This document shows, piece by piece, positions 28,901-38,214 of a stretch of DNA of 64,000 nt. Location of the stretch: the NCBI RefSeq assembly GCF_002843385.1, contig NZ_MVDE01000007.1, positions 124,001 through 188,000 on the forward strand, in the 5' to 3' direction. Source of the DNA: Labilibaculum manganireducens. GTDB taxonomy: Bacteria > Bacteroidota > Bacteroidia > Bacteroidales > Marinifilaceae. The notes beneath the pieces are model-generated. The model was not told the DNA's origin and searched no databases. It was given only the letters and a program-made list of their open reading frames with translations. The stretch's first letter is position 1. Each line of letters opens with the position of its first letter. The position numbers and the translations under genes are program-made.

Positions 28901-29107
28901 TTAGGTTATAACTTTACTCCTAAACAGTTAAAAAAACTTGGAATCAGCAAACTTAAAGTGTATGCTCAATGTATGAATCCATTTACAATCTATTCTAAAT
29001 GTGATTATTTAGATACCGACCTTTCGGGGTACAATAACAACACAACATCTACTGGTTCATCAACCACTCTTAAAAGTTTCGTATTTGGTTTGAATCTTGG
29101 ATTCTAA
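25970..29107 (+). CDS. susC-like: SusC-like TonB-dependent outer-membrane transporter (RG-I PUL)
   Basis: 1045 residues. After the signal peptide (to about 34) it shows the carboxypeptidase-D-like domain (VTGSVKDQTGLSIIGATIVE), the TonB box region (NLDELIVVGYGVQKKSDVTG), the plug (AVQAMQGKTAGVDITSNQRP, ATAVYGSRGANGVVLVTTKK) and the barrel ending LKSFVFGLNLGF. It pairs with the SusD 17 bp downstream. Head of a seven-gene operon for RG-I use. Confidence 0.96.
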   Translation: MNLFKSKRKQFKVFFITLLTSCFFMAGNVNVCAQGQTISVTGSVKDQTGLSIIGATIVEKGSVTNGTITDIDGNYHIKVPENATITVSFIGFSTQEVPVTGKSVINFTLAEETTNLDELIVVGYGVQKKSDVTGAVTRVSAEDIVAMPVKDAVQAMQGKTAGVDITSNQRPGETGSITIRGIRSLNASQSPLYVVDGMVVQSGGIDNINPNDIESIDILKDASATAVYGSRGANGVVLVTTKKGKTGEVSFNYSGSVTIEKMYDVTEMMDAAEWLDYARLAKYNMGSYASATPSYAADLATWGSVGASFANIEKGWVDGAWDASKVGNYNWGDHGKRTAVSTEHTISASGGTEKFKGYGSFGYLRQEGTQPDQLYQRYTAKTNFEVSPTKWFKFGTTMNLSYGEQDYGYSFTKSSTGPGDYYSALKSMLPWTVPYDENGDYIRNPAAGDVNIINPIKELDYNTNNRQSLRATGSFYSQLDFGNMWKPLDGLSYRIQFGPEFKYYRLGVFNAAEGINGDGNNAAKYNTNNTRAYTLDNLLYYNKTFANLHKVGLTAMQSFSKYHFENGDMKATDVASTSELWYNLASGGDAYSLGTGLAEKQMESYMLRGNYTFNDKYMLTASMRWDGASQLAEGNKWASFPSLALGWRIDQEDFMNNASWIDGLKARFGFGITGNAAIDAYDTKGAVASLYYNWGTTSSDLGYVASDPSVKYPPKMANTDLSWEKTAQYNVGVDYVFFNGRLSGSIDAYKTKTSDLLMIMSIPSLTGYTSTWANIGETKGSGIDLQINTVNIKSNDFNWETSITWSKDQSEISKLNNGLTEVPNNAWFVGEDIGVYYDYVYDGIWKTSETAEAAVYGRKPGQIKIKDLNNDGTIDANEDRQIVGNKRPDWSGGMTNTFRYKNFDLSFFIYSRWGNTFRSGKETLDGRFTMRKIDYWVAGVNEDAEYYSPGSNGEAADTYASSMNYQDGSFVKMRNISLGYNFTPKQLKKLGISKLKVYAQCMNPFTIYSKCDYLDTDLSGYNNNTTSTGSSTTLKSFVFGLNLGF

Positions 29108-29124
29108 TTTTAAAAAAGTTAATT

Positions 29125-31191
29125 ATGAAAAAAAATAAAATATTATTACTGTTTGGGTTGATAAGTATCTTAACTTTTTCTGTATCATCCTGCAAAGATG
29201 ATTTCTTGGACGAAGAACTTACAACAACCTATAGTACTCAGACATTTGAAACACAGGAAGGACTGGATCAGCTGGTTACCGGAACCTACCAGAAGCTAAA
29301 ATTTAAATTCAACTATACCTGGGGGATTAAGATGTTTAACGTGGGTGTAGATGAATTTACAGATGCAAATAACGCAATTCCTGACTTCAACTGTTATAGT
29401 ACCGATTTAAGCTCAGAAGAGGGAGGAAACAACAAGCCTATGTGGCAAAATATGTATGCCGGTATTGAATCTGCAAACACAATTATTCAAAATATGCCTC
29501 TTTATTACGATAAAGAAAATGCAAATTATAACACTCGACTGGGTGAAGGTTATTTTTTACGAGGCTATTTTTATTTAACGCTGGTAACTCAGTATGGAGG
29601 TGTGCCATTAAAATTACAACCCTCAACAGCTGTTGAAACTTATTTTACACGAGCTACAGAAGAAGAGTGTTTTGCACAAATCACTGCTGATTTTAAGTCT
29701 GCATATGATTTATTACCTGTAAGTCCTGAAGCAACTGGTCGTATCACACAATCCGCAGCAGCTCATTTTTTGGCAAAATCAAAATTAACACGGGCAAGCG
29801 AATTATATAGTTCATGGAACTCAAGCTATATAAGTGATGATTTAGATGATGTTATTAAATACGGAACAGAAGTTTATAATGCTCATCCTTTATGTACAAA
29901 CTATGTGCAATTATGGGATTATCAAGCAGCTAACGGTGCCAATGAGAGTGTTTCTGAAGTAGTTTTGGCTGCTCAATTCTCTGACGATCAATCTACCTGG
30001 GGTAGATATGGAAATCAGATGCATCTTTATTATCCATCTGTTTATCAAGACATTTCCGGTACAAAAAGAGATATTTCAGGAGATAGGGAATTCTGTTATG
30101 CCCGGGCAACTAATTATACAATGGATGTGTTTGACCGTGTTAACGACTCACGCTTCTGGAAATCATTTATTACTACTTACGGATGCAACTCTACAGAAAA
30201 TGCTCCAAAATGGACTGAAGATAATGCAGCCTTAGGACCAGTTGGAACCGTAGCAGGATCGAAACGTTTTGTAGGCGGAGATCTGGCTGTTAAGTACATT
30301 GTTAATAATGCTGGTGATACGAGATATAATCCTGTAACCAATGATGTAACCGGTGTTTTAAAAGATGGCGTTATGCAGAACACACACACCTTTGTACGTT
30401 ATTTCGATGGAGAAAACCAGGAATGGGTTGGACAACACGGTAATGAAGGGTATTATGGCGTTCAGAAACGTTCTGTAGCCTTATCTAAATTTCGAGATGG
30501 TTACAGAGTAGCAATTGCATCTCAATTTGGAACCCGCGATGTCATTCTTGCCCGTTCTGCAGATGATGTTTTAATGGTTGCCGAAGCCTATATACGAAAA
30601 GGCGAATCGGAATATGCTAATGCTATTACATGGATTAATAAATTAAGAGACCGGGCTGCATTTTTAGCTGGAGAAGACCGGGCTGTTCACGTTGATGGAG
30701 GACAAGCCTATAAGAACAATAGCTATTGTAATGGTAAAGGCGGAGGATATTCTTCTGATGGTGCTATTTATTACGATAAAAACACTTATTATGAATCAAA
30801 TGGAGATTTGACAGAAACAACTGCTGCTACAATCAATGAAATGCATATCAACTCAGTAAGTGATATCTACAGATCTTCGGTTGATGCACCAATTTATACA
30901 AAGCTTGAATGTTCAAGCAATGCAGAAAAGATGATGTGTTTCTTGCTAAATGAAAGAACTCGGGAACTTTGCGGAGAAACAGTACGTTGGGAAGATTTAG
31001 CCCGTACCAAAAGGCTTGAAGCCCGCTTTAAGGCATTTAATGATGGTTGGGTTAGAGGTAACTCTACGTTTAGTGCAAACAAACATTATTACCGACCAAT
31101 TCCTCAATCTTTTCTTGATGCCATTACCAATGAAAATGGCCAGGCATTAAGTTCTGAAGAGAAACAAGCAATGCAAAATCCAGGATACTAA
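29125..31191 (+). CDS. susD-like: SusD-like glycan-binding lipoprotein (RG-I PUL)
   Basis: 688 residues with a lipoprotein signal (LLFGLISILTFSVSSC, then KDDFLDEEL). The longer insertions relative to the first SusD (the region around GGQAYKNNSYCNGKGGGYSS) suggest a different ligand surface. Conserved SusD/RagB features include MWQNMYAGIESANTIIQNMP, GEGYFLRGYFYLTLVTQYGG and the C-terminal ERTRELCGETVRWEDLARTK. It binds oligosaccharides at the surface together with the preceding SusC. Confidence 0.95.
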   Translation: MKKNKILLLFGLISILTFSVSSCKDDFLDEELTTTYSTQTFETQEGLDQLVTGTYQKLKFKFNYTWGIKMFNVGVDEFTDANNAIPDFNCYSTDLSSEEGGNNKPMWQNMYAGIESANTIIQNMPLYYDKENANYNTRLGEGYFLRGYFYLTLVTQYGGVPLKLQPSTAVETYFTRATEEECFAQITADFKSAYDLLPVSPEATGRITQSAAAHFLAKSKLTRASELYSSWNSSYISDDLDDVIKYGTEVYNAHPLCTNYVQLWDYQAANGANESVSEVVLAAQFSDDQSTWGRYGNQMHLYYPSVYQDISGTKRDISGDREFCYARATNYTMDVFDRVNDSRFWKSFITTYGCNSTENAPKWTEDNAALGPVGTVAGSKRFVGGDLAVKYIVNNAGDTRYNPVTNDVTGVLKDGVMQNTHTFVRYFDGENQEWVGQHGNEGYYGVQKRSVALSKFRDGYRVAIASQFGTRDVILARSADDVLMVAEAYIRKGESEYANAITWINKLRDRAAFLAGEDRAVHVDGGQAYKNNSYCNGKGGGYSSDGAIYYDKNTYYESNGDLTETTAATINEMHINSVSDIYRSSVDAPIYTKLECSSNAEKMMCFLLNERTRELCGETVRWEDLARTKRLEARFKAFNDGWVRGNSTFSANKHYYRPIPQSFLDAITNENGQALSSEEKQAMQNPGY

Positions 31192-31206
31192 TAAATCCTA
31201 AACTAT

Positions 31207-31257
31207 TAAAATCACTAAACCGGTTCAAATCTGTTCCCGTTTAGTGATTTTTTTTTA
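31207..31257 (+). terminator. Terminator/attenuator after susD 2
   Basis: A 12-bp stem AAATCACTAAAC/GTTTAGTGATTT with an 18-base loop is followed by a run of T. It separates susCD from the enzyme genes, which have their own 200 bp upstream interval, so it may set a higher transporter-to-enzyme ratio. Confidence 0.75.
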
Positions 31258-31455
31258 CTCTGATTATCCCAACAAAAATAAATTGCCAGGCTCTTCCGAA
31301 TAGCAATATCCACTATATTAAATACATTCTTGGCGAATACATCTCCAAATATGGATGATTTGACATGAATACGGAAAAATATACATCTGCTGCAATTTAT
31401 TCATTTCTACTTTTGATGTAAGTAATAACAGATAACAGCTTATAAAATATTCGCA

Positions 31456-34400
31456 ATGAAACTCTCATTTGGCAGTACACAACATCAGACTTTTTTAGCA
31501 CAATTTTTAATTGTCATTTTTATAATTTCGTTAAATTCTCTTTCCCATGCTCAGGAAAGGAAATCTAACTCTGGAAAAAATAGAAAATCCGACGTCACAA
31601 ATAAAACGGAATTTAATGATGCAAACACACCTCTTCATCTTTTACAACCTGATTACCCAATAAACTATCAGGCTTCAGACAAAGATCAAATTGAAAATCA
31701 ACTTAAAACAATTGTAAATTATCTGGAGCAGGTTACTCCGGCTGGTATAATTGATTCAAAAAGTCAAAAAGTTATTACTAAGTATGAAAACATCGACAGA
31801 TACAGTCAATTAAAAAAAGGAGATTTTAGATTAACCTCATACGAATGGGGAGTTACCTATGCGGCTATGCTGCGCATGACCCAGGTAACTGATAATGAAA
31901 CGTATTTGAATTATGCACGGAACCGATTTGCATTTTTAGCAGAAACAGCTCCTTTTTTCAAAAAACAATTGGATGAAGTTGGAACGATTGATCCTTTGAT
32001 GACAAAGGTTTTACAACCCAAAACCTTGGATGATGCCGGCGCCATCTGTGCAGCAATGATCAAAACATCAACATTCGACAAAGCCTCTTCAAAATTAGAT
32101 ACTTTAATCGGTAACTACATCGATTATATCATGTACCACCAATATCGCTTAAAAGATGGAACATTTGCACGCAAACGTCCGCTGTATAATACTGTTTGGT
32201 TAGATGATCTATTCATGAGTATTCCCGCTTTACTGCAAATGGGAAAATACAGGCATGATGACAAATACACTCAGGAAGCCGTTAAACAAATCAAACTGTT
32301 TAAAGATAAACTATTTGTTGAAAACAAAGGCCTTTTTCGTCACGGATGGGCTGAAGGTTTAGAACCCGAACCAACATTTTTCTGGGCACGTGCCAATGGC
32401 TGGGCTTTGCTAACCCTTTGCGAAGCTTTGGATGTTTTGCCTAAAGATAATGAAGATAGAAAATGGATCATGGATCTTTATCAACAGCAAATTGGTTCAT
32501 TGGTTCAGTATCAATCCGGACAAGGTTTATGGCACCAACTAATAGATAAAAACGATTCTTACCTGGAAACTTCAGCAAGTGCAATTTACGTATTTGCAAT
32601 TGCTCACGGTATCAATCAGGGATGGTTAAATGCACGAGTATACGGTCCTGTAGTTACTTTGGGATGGAATGCTCTTTCTCAAAAAATAAATTCGAAAGGA
32701 CAAGTTGAAGGTACTTGCGTAGGAACGGGAATGGGATTTGATCCGGCATTCTATTATCATCGTCCAACCAGTGCTTTTGCCGCTCATGGATACGGACCAA
32801 TGTTGCTCGCCGGTGCTGAAATGATCGAATTATGCAATCACTGGTTTCCTAAAATGAACGATAGTGCAATTCACTTTTACGGACAAACACTACCCTATTC
32901 GGAACCCATTTTTGAAGTTGGTGATCCAAGACATCCGCCATATAAAAAAGCAGGCAGCAGTCGAAAAGGGAAAAAACCGGTTGTGTTTGTAATTGGTGAT
33001 TCAACAGTAAAAAATGGCCGGGACAAAGGTGATTTAGGTCAATGGGGCTGGGCCAGTTTTTTCGATCGTTTTTTTGATACATCAAAAATTACAGTGGAAA
33101 ACCATGCATTAGGGGGTCGAAGCAGCAGAACATTCCTAACCGAAGGATTGTGGCAAAATGTGCTGGAAGGCCTGCAGGAAGGAGACTACCTGTTTATTCA
33201 GTTTGGTCACAATGATGGCGGTCCCTTTGATACCGGACGCGCCCGGGCTTCTATCAAAGGAGCTGGCGAAGAATCAAAAACTTATACCATGGAAGCTACC
33301 GGCGGACCGGAAACTGTATATACTTTTGGTCATTACATGCGTCATTATATTGAACAAGCTAAAGCTCATGGTGTAAAAGTAATTGCCTTGGCTCACACAC
33401 CACGCAACAACTGGGAAGATGGTAAAATGGTGCGTGTAACAGACACTTATGCCAAATGGACCAAGCAGGCCGCAGAAGACGAAGATGTTTGCTATATCGA
33501 TGCCAACGATCTTTGTGCAAAAGAATACGAAAAAATAGGTCAGGAGGCCACTAAACCCTACTATAAAGACAATGTACACACTTCATACATTGGAGCAATA
33601 ACGAACGGAAACACAATTGCCAAGGCCACATATAATCTCGAAAATTGCGACCTGAAAAAATATATGAAAAAAGAAGCCATCGACAATCCAACTAAAGTGG
33701 CATCAAAACCTTTGTACCGCGATCCCAAATTTGACGGAGCTGCAGATCCGGTTGTAATATGGAACAAAAAAGAACAAAAATGGTTCATGTTCTATACCAA
33801 CCGAAGAGCCAATCTAGAAAAAACAAATGGAGTTGACTGGGTACACGGAACGCCAATTGGTATTGCAGAATCAGAAGATGGAGGACTAAACTGGAAATAC
33901 CGCGCCGATGCAAACATTAATTATGGTGGTGACAGCACAACTTACTGGGCTCCGGAAGTAATAGAAGATGACGGGATTTATCACATGTACCTGACTGTTG
34001 TACCGGGAATTTTCAGCGATTGGAATCATCCACGTCATATCATTCATTTGACCAGCAGTAACCTGATTGACTGGAAATTTGAATCTCAGCTAAATTTAGC
34101 TTCCGATAAAGTAATTGATGCTGAAGTTGTAAAATCTCCAAACGGAAAATGGAGAATGTACTACAACAATGAGAAAAATAATAAATCCATTTACTATGCC
34201 GAAAGCAACGACCTGTACAATTGGGAGGACAAAGGATTGGCTGTAGGAAATAAACGCGGCGAAGGCCCTGTTGTCTTCTTCTGGCAAAACCAATATTTCA
34301 TGATAATTGATTCATGGGATGGATTATCTGTTTTCAGTTCCAAAAACATGCAAAACTGGCATCTTCAAAAGGAAAACATATTGGATAAACCCGGATGTTA

Positions 34401-34620
34401 TGAAGATGATCAGGTAAAAGGAGGTCATGCTGATGTAGTAATCAATAATGGCAGAGCTTACATTTTCTATTTTACTCATCCGGGAAGACTTGAAGGCGTA
34501 AATGATGACAATTATGAAACCAGAAGATCATCCATACAGGTTGGAGAATTAAAATTTGTAAATAATCAAATATCCTGTAATCGTAATTTACCGGTAGATA
34601 TTAAATTAGTGAATCCTTAA
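31456..34620 (+). CDS. Fusion enzyme: GH105 - CE12 (SGNH) - GH43-like propeller
   Basis: 1054 residues with a signal peptide. Residues about 75-465 are a GH105 toroid (LTSYEWGVTYAAML, FFWARANGWALLTLCEAL, GYGPMLLAGAEMIEL). Residues about 505-745 are a CE12-type SGNH domain (VFVIGDSTVKNG, GGRSSRTFLTEG, FIQFGHNDGG, DNVHTSYIGA). From about 755 a five-bladed propeller follows, with ADPVVIWNKK, YWAPEVIEDDG and IDAEVVKSPNG, resembling GH43-clan enzymes. One chain could thus remove the unsaturated uronic acid, the acetyl group and a side-chain sugar from the same oligosaccharide. The third domain's exact family is uncertain. First enzyme gene after susD. Confidence 0.85.
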   Translation: MKLSFGSTQHQTFLAQFLIVIFIISLNSLSHAQERKSNSGKNRKSDVTNKTEFNDANTPLHLLQPDYPINYQASDKDQIENQLKTIVNYLEQVTPAGIIDSKSQKVITKYENIDRYSQLKKGDFRLTSYEWGVTYAAMLRMTQVTDNETYLNYARNRFAFLAETAPFFKKQLDEVGTIDPLMTKVLQPKTLDDAGAICAAMIKTSTFDKASSKLDTLIGNYIDYIMYHQYRLKDGTFARKRPLYNTVWLDDLFMSIPALLQMGKYRHDDKYTQEAVKQIKLFKDKLFVENKGLFRHGWAEGLEPEPTFFWARANGWALLTLCEALDVLPKDNEDRKWIMDLYQQQIGSLVQYQSGQGLWHQLIDKNDSYLETSASAIYVFAIAHGINQGWLNARVYGPVVTLGWNALSQKINSKGQVEGTCVGTGMGFDPAFYYHRPTSAFAAHGYGPMLLAGAEMIELCNHWFPKMNDSAIHFYGQTLPYSEPIFEVGDPRHPPYKKAGSSRKGKKPVVFVIGDSTVKNGRDKGDLGQWGWASFFDRFFDTSKITVENHALGGRSSRTFLTEGLWQNVLEGLQEGDYLFIQFGHNDGGPFDTGRARASIKGAGEESKTYTMEATGGPETVYTFGHYMRHYIEQAKAHGVKVIALAHTPRNNWEDGKMVRVTDTYAKWTKQAAEDEDVCYIDANDLCAKEYEKIGQEATKPYYKDNVHTSYIGAITNGNTIAKATYNLENCDLKKYMKKEAIDNPTKVASKPLYRDPKFDGAADPVVIWNKKEQKWFMFYTNRRANLEKTNGVDWVHGTPIGIAESEDGGLNWKYRADANINYGGDSTTYWAPEVIEDDGIYHMYLTVVPGIFSDWNHPRHIIHLTSSNLIDWKFESQLNLASDKVIDAEVVKSPNGKWRMYYNNEKNNKSIYYAESNDLYNWEDKGLAVGNKRGEGPVVFFWQNQYFMIIDSWDGLSVFSSKNMQNWHLQKENILDKPGCYEDDQVKGGHADVVINNGRAYIFYFTHPGRLEGVNDDNYETRRSSIQVGELKFVNNQISCNRNLPVDIKLVNP

Positions 34621-34686
34621 GATCAGTAAGCTAATTCAAGAAGTTTTTTAAGCACATTCAAATCACGATAAAAAATCAGTAAAAAC

Positions 34687-35436
34687 ATGAAATTTAAAGC
34701 AATATCATTACTCACTATAAGCACATTCCTTTTGGTTTGCTGCTCACAAGAACCAAAAAACGTTCGTCTATTTATATCAGGCGATTCTACAGCTCAAAGC
34801 TACGACACAACAAAAACCGTAATGAGAGGCTGGGCACAGATGCTGCCCGGTTTTTTCGACGAACACGTTACTGTTGTTAACAAGGCAAAAGCAGGCAGAA
34901 GTACCAAAAGCTATCTGGCAGAAGGTAGATGGAAAGAAGTAGTTGATTCTCTTCAACCAAATGATTATGTGATCATACAATTTGGTCACAACGATGCATC
35001 ATCAAAACCGGAAAGACATGCCTCCTACCCTGATTACAAAAGAAATCTGATTACTATGGTGAAGGAAGCACAGGCAAAAAAAGCCCGCCCAATTCTGGCT
35101 ACATCAATTGTGATGAGAACCTTTAAAGACAATGGCTTACTTGATGATCGGTTAAAAGGATATCCAGCCATTACCCGTCAATTGGCCGATTCTTTAAACA
35201 TTCCTTTAATTGATACCTGGCTGAAATCAAGGGATTTGATTATCATGATGGGTGATGAACCCTCAAAAAAATTGTACATGTGGATAGAAGCTGGTGTTGA
35301 TTCAATCCGACCAAATGGTTCTCAGGATGATACACACCTGCAGGCTCCCGGAGCTGCAGCAATTGCAGAAATAGTAGCAGCAGAAATCAAAAAACAAAAC
35401 CTTAAAGACATAGCGAACCATGTTCTTATCCCGTAA
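34687..35436 (+). CDS. Rhamnogalacturonan acetylesterase, CE12
   Basis: 249 residues with a lipoprotein signal (LLTISTFLLVCC). A compact single-domain SGNH esterase with FISGDSTAQSYD (Ser), AGRSTKSYLAEGRW (Gly), IIQFGHNDAS (Asn) and DDTHLQAPGAAAI (Asp/His), the classic CE12/RGAE pattern. It overlaps the following GH106 gene by 17 bp, implying translational coupling. Confidence 0.92.
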   Translation: MKFKAISLLTISTFLLVCCSQEPKNVRLFISGDSTAQSYDTTKTVMRGWAQMLPGFFDEHVTVVNKAKAGRSTKSYLAEGRWKEVVDSLQPNDYVIIQFGHNDASSKPERHASYPDYKRNLITMVKEAQAKKARPILATSIVMRTFKDNGLLDDRLKGYPAITRQLADSLNIPLIDTWLKSRDLIIMMGDEPSKKLYMWIEAGVDSIRPNGSQDDTHLQAPGAAAIAEIVAAEIKKQNLKDIANHVLIP

Positions 35437-38200
35437 AAACACAGCTAAATTAGCGACTCTGCTTTTAATTCCTTTTCTAATTGTACGTTGCCAGTCGGAT
35501 GTTCAATGGCCCGAAGAATCTGTGAACACGAAACCCGGAACCCGATGGTGGTGGATGGGCAGTGCTGTTGATGAAGCAAACCTGTCGCGAAATCTGGAAT
35601 TGTATTCTGATGCCGGACTAGGTTCCCTGGAGATCACACCAATTTATGGTGTTCAGGGAAATGATTCCAATGAAGTTGACTTCTTATCCAACAGATGGAT
35701 GGAATTATATTCTCACACCCAAAAGGAGGCTGAAAAACTGGGGATAAATATCGATATGAATACCGGAACTGGTTGGCCTTTTGGCGGACCTGATGTTGGG
35801 CTAAAAGATGCTGCCGGTCGATTGTTAATCAAGGAATTTCAATTATCGACAGGACAACAATTCAATCAATTGATTGTTCCTGATGAGAAAAAGCAGGCAG
35901 AAACGGCAAGACTGGCAAGTTTAATGGCTTTTTCCGAAACAGGTGAAAAATTAGACCTGACAGATAAAGTGATCAACCAAAAGCTTGATTGGAAAGCACC
36001 TGTTGGTAAATGGACATTAATTGCTCTTTTCGAGGGAAACACATTCCAACAGGTTAAAAGAGCGGCTCCTGGTGGCAAAGGTTTGGTTTTGAATCATTTC
36101 TCGAAAGAAAGTACAGCGAAATACCTGAGTAAATTTACGAAAGCCTTTAACGAAAGCGGTGCGCCTGTTCCCAATTACTTTTTTAATGATAGTTATGAAG
36201 TATATAATGCAGACTGGACTCCAGGCTTTCTAACTGAATTTGAACAAATGCAGGGCTATAAACTGCAGGATTATCTTCCTCAATTTTTAGATACAGCACG
36301 AAACGAAACTACAGCAAGAATCGTTTCGGATTACAGAGAAACACTTTCGAAATTATTACTTGAAAATTTCACCAAGCCCTGGACTGAGTGGGCACACAAG
36401 CTGAATAGTAAAACCCGGAATCAGGCACACGGTTCGCCGGCTAACTTAATTGATATTTATGCCGCAGTAGATGTTCCCGAATGCGAAGGATTTGGATTGT
36501 CCGACTTTCACATTAAAGGTCTTCGTAAAGATTCTTTGACACGTCATAACGACTCCGATTTTTCCATGTTAAAGTACGCCTCGTCGGCAGCTCATATTTC
36601 AGGAAAAAAGTATACTTCATCAGAAACATTTACATGGCTTACCGAGCATTTCAGAACCTCTTTCTCTCAGTGTAAACCCGATTTGGATTTGATGTTTGTT
36701 TCAGGCGTTAATCACGTTTACTTTCACGGTACAACCTATAGTCCGGCTGAGGCTGCATGGCCGGGATGGAAATTTTATGCTTCGGTGGACATGAGTCCAA
36801 CCAACCCATTGTGGCGCGATGCAAAACCCTTTTTTAAATATATATCACGCGTACAATCGTTTTTACAAATGGGTAAACCCGATAATGATTTTCTGGTTTA
36901 TTTACCTGTTTACGATATGTGGCACAAAGTGGACGGTAAATTATTGCAGTTCGACATCCATAAAATGAAACAACGTGCTCCGGAATTTATTCATGTGGTC
37001 AACCAAATTAGTGATGCCGGCTATGACATGGACTATATTTCGGATTCATTTATCACCAGTACCGAATTTAAAGACGGACATCTAATTACATCAGGAGGAA
37101 CTTCGTACAAAGCTTTAATTGTTCCTGCCGTAGATAAAATGCCGGTAGAGGTTATTAAAAAACTGATCGATCTGGCCAAACAAGGCGCACAAATTGTGTT
37201 CATGGGTAATTACCCTAAAGATGTTCCCGGATATGGAAATCTGGAAAACCGAAGAAAACAATTTCTTACTTTCAGTGATCAGCTGCCTGATGTTGCCTTT
37301 AACGAAACCACAGTAAGCTCATTTTCGAAAGGAAAAATAATTACCGGAACGGATTATAAAAACACACTTGCAGCTACCGGAGTTGTTGCTGAAGAATTTA
37401 AAACAAAAGCGGATCTTAAATACATTCGCAGGAAAAACAGCAAGGGGTATCATTATTTTGTTTCTGCACTTAAAGCTGAGGATACAGATAGCTGGATTAC
37501 TTTGCCGAAGCAAGCTGAATCTGTCGTGTTTTTCAATCCAATCAATGGACAAAAAGGAAAAGCACAAATAAAACAAACCGATGATAAAACAAAAGTAAGG
37601 CTGCAGTTAAAATCCGGAGAATCATTGATACTCCAAACATTTTCGACAAACGTTACGGGTGAAAACTGGCCTTATCTTAAAGAAACAGGAAGTCCATTTG
37701 TGCTGAACAACAACTGGAAAATATTCTTTAAAGAGAGCATCCCTGCTGTCACCGACACCTTTGCTATTCCAAAATTAGTTCCCTGGACCGATCTAAAGAT
37801 TCCTGAGGTCAAAGAAAATATGGGTACAGCCGTATATTCAACAACATTTACGGTAAATAAAAAAACGGCTGATGACTGGATTCTTGATTTGGGTGATGTG
37901 AGAGAAACAGCCAGAGTAAGACTGAATAATGTTGATATTCAAACACTCTGGTCGGTACCCTACGAACTTTCTGTTGGCAAATACCTTAAAAACGGTCTTA
38001 ATGCAATAGAAATAGAGGTAACAGGTTTACCAGCCAATCATATCGCAAGTTTAGATCAAAAAGGAGTTCAATGGCGTATTTTCAAGGAAATTAATATCGT
38101 TGACCTTAATTACAAAAAAACAGGTTACGCAAATTGGAAAACAATGCCTGCCGGCTTAAACAGTGAAGTAAAATTAATACCCGTTAACTTTTCGAATTAA
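35420..38200 (+). CDS. Alpha-L-rhamnosidase, GH106
   Basis: 926 residues with a lipoprotein signal (LLLIPFLIVRC). The family opening KPGTRWWWMGSAVDEANLSR, the barrel segments MNTGTGWPFGGPDV and NDSYEVYNADWTPGF, and a C-terminal jelly-roll (WILDLGDVRETARVRLNN) are those of GH106. It releases rhamnose from RG-I oligosaccharides once GalA is removed, in alternation with GH28 and GH105. The start overlaps the preceding CE12 stop; the stop lies 14 bp before GH28. Confidence 0.92.
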   Translation: MFLSRKNTAKLATLLLIPFLIVRCQSDVQWPEESVNTKPGTRWWWMGSAVDEANLSRNLELYSDAGLGSLEITPIYGVQGNDSNEVDFLSNRWMELYSHTQKEAEKLGINIDMNTGTGWPFGGPDVGLKDAAGRLLIKEFQLSTGQQFNQLIVPDEKKQAETARLASLMAFSETGEKLDLTDKVINQKLDWKAPVGKWTLIALFEGNTFQQVKRAAPGGKGLVLNHFSKESTAKYLSKFTKAFNESGAPVPNYFFNDSYEVYNADWTPGFLTEFEQMQGYKLQDYLPQFLDTARNETTARIVSDYRETLSKLLLENFTKPWTEWAHKLNSKTRNQAHGSPANLIDIYAAVDVPECEGFGLSDFHIKGLRKDSLTRHNDSDFSMLKYASSAAHISGKKYTSSETFTWLTEHFRTSFSQCKPDLDLMFVSGVNHVYFHGTTYSPAEAAWPGWKFYASVDMSPTNPLWRDAKPFFKYISRVQSFLQMGKPDNDFLVYLPVYDMWHKVDGKLLQFDIHKMKQRAPEFIHVVNQISDAGYDMDYISDSFITSTEFKDGHLITSGGTSYKALIVPAVDKMPVEVIKKLIDLAKQGAQIVFMGNYPKDVPGYGNLENRRKQFLTFSDQLPDVAFNETTVSSFSKGKIITGTDYKNTLAATGVVAEEFKTKADLKYIRRKNSKGYHYFVSALKAEDTDSWITLPKQAESVVFFNPINGQKGKAQIKQTDDKTKVRLQLKSGESLILQTFSTNVTGENWPYLKETGSPFVLNNNWKIFFKESIPAVTDTFAIPKLVPWTDLKIPEVKENMGTAVYSTTFTVNKKTADDWILDLGDVRETARVRLNNVDIQTLWSVPYELSVGKYLKNGLNAIEIEVTGLPANHIASLDQKGVQWRIFKEINIVDLNYKKTGYANWKTMPAGLNSEVKLIPVNFSN

Positions 38201-38214
38201 AGTTTAAATACCCT

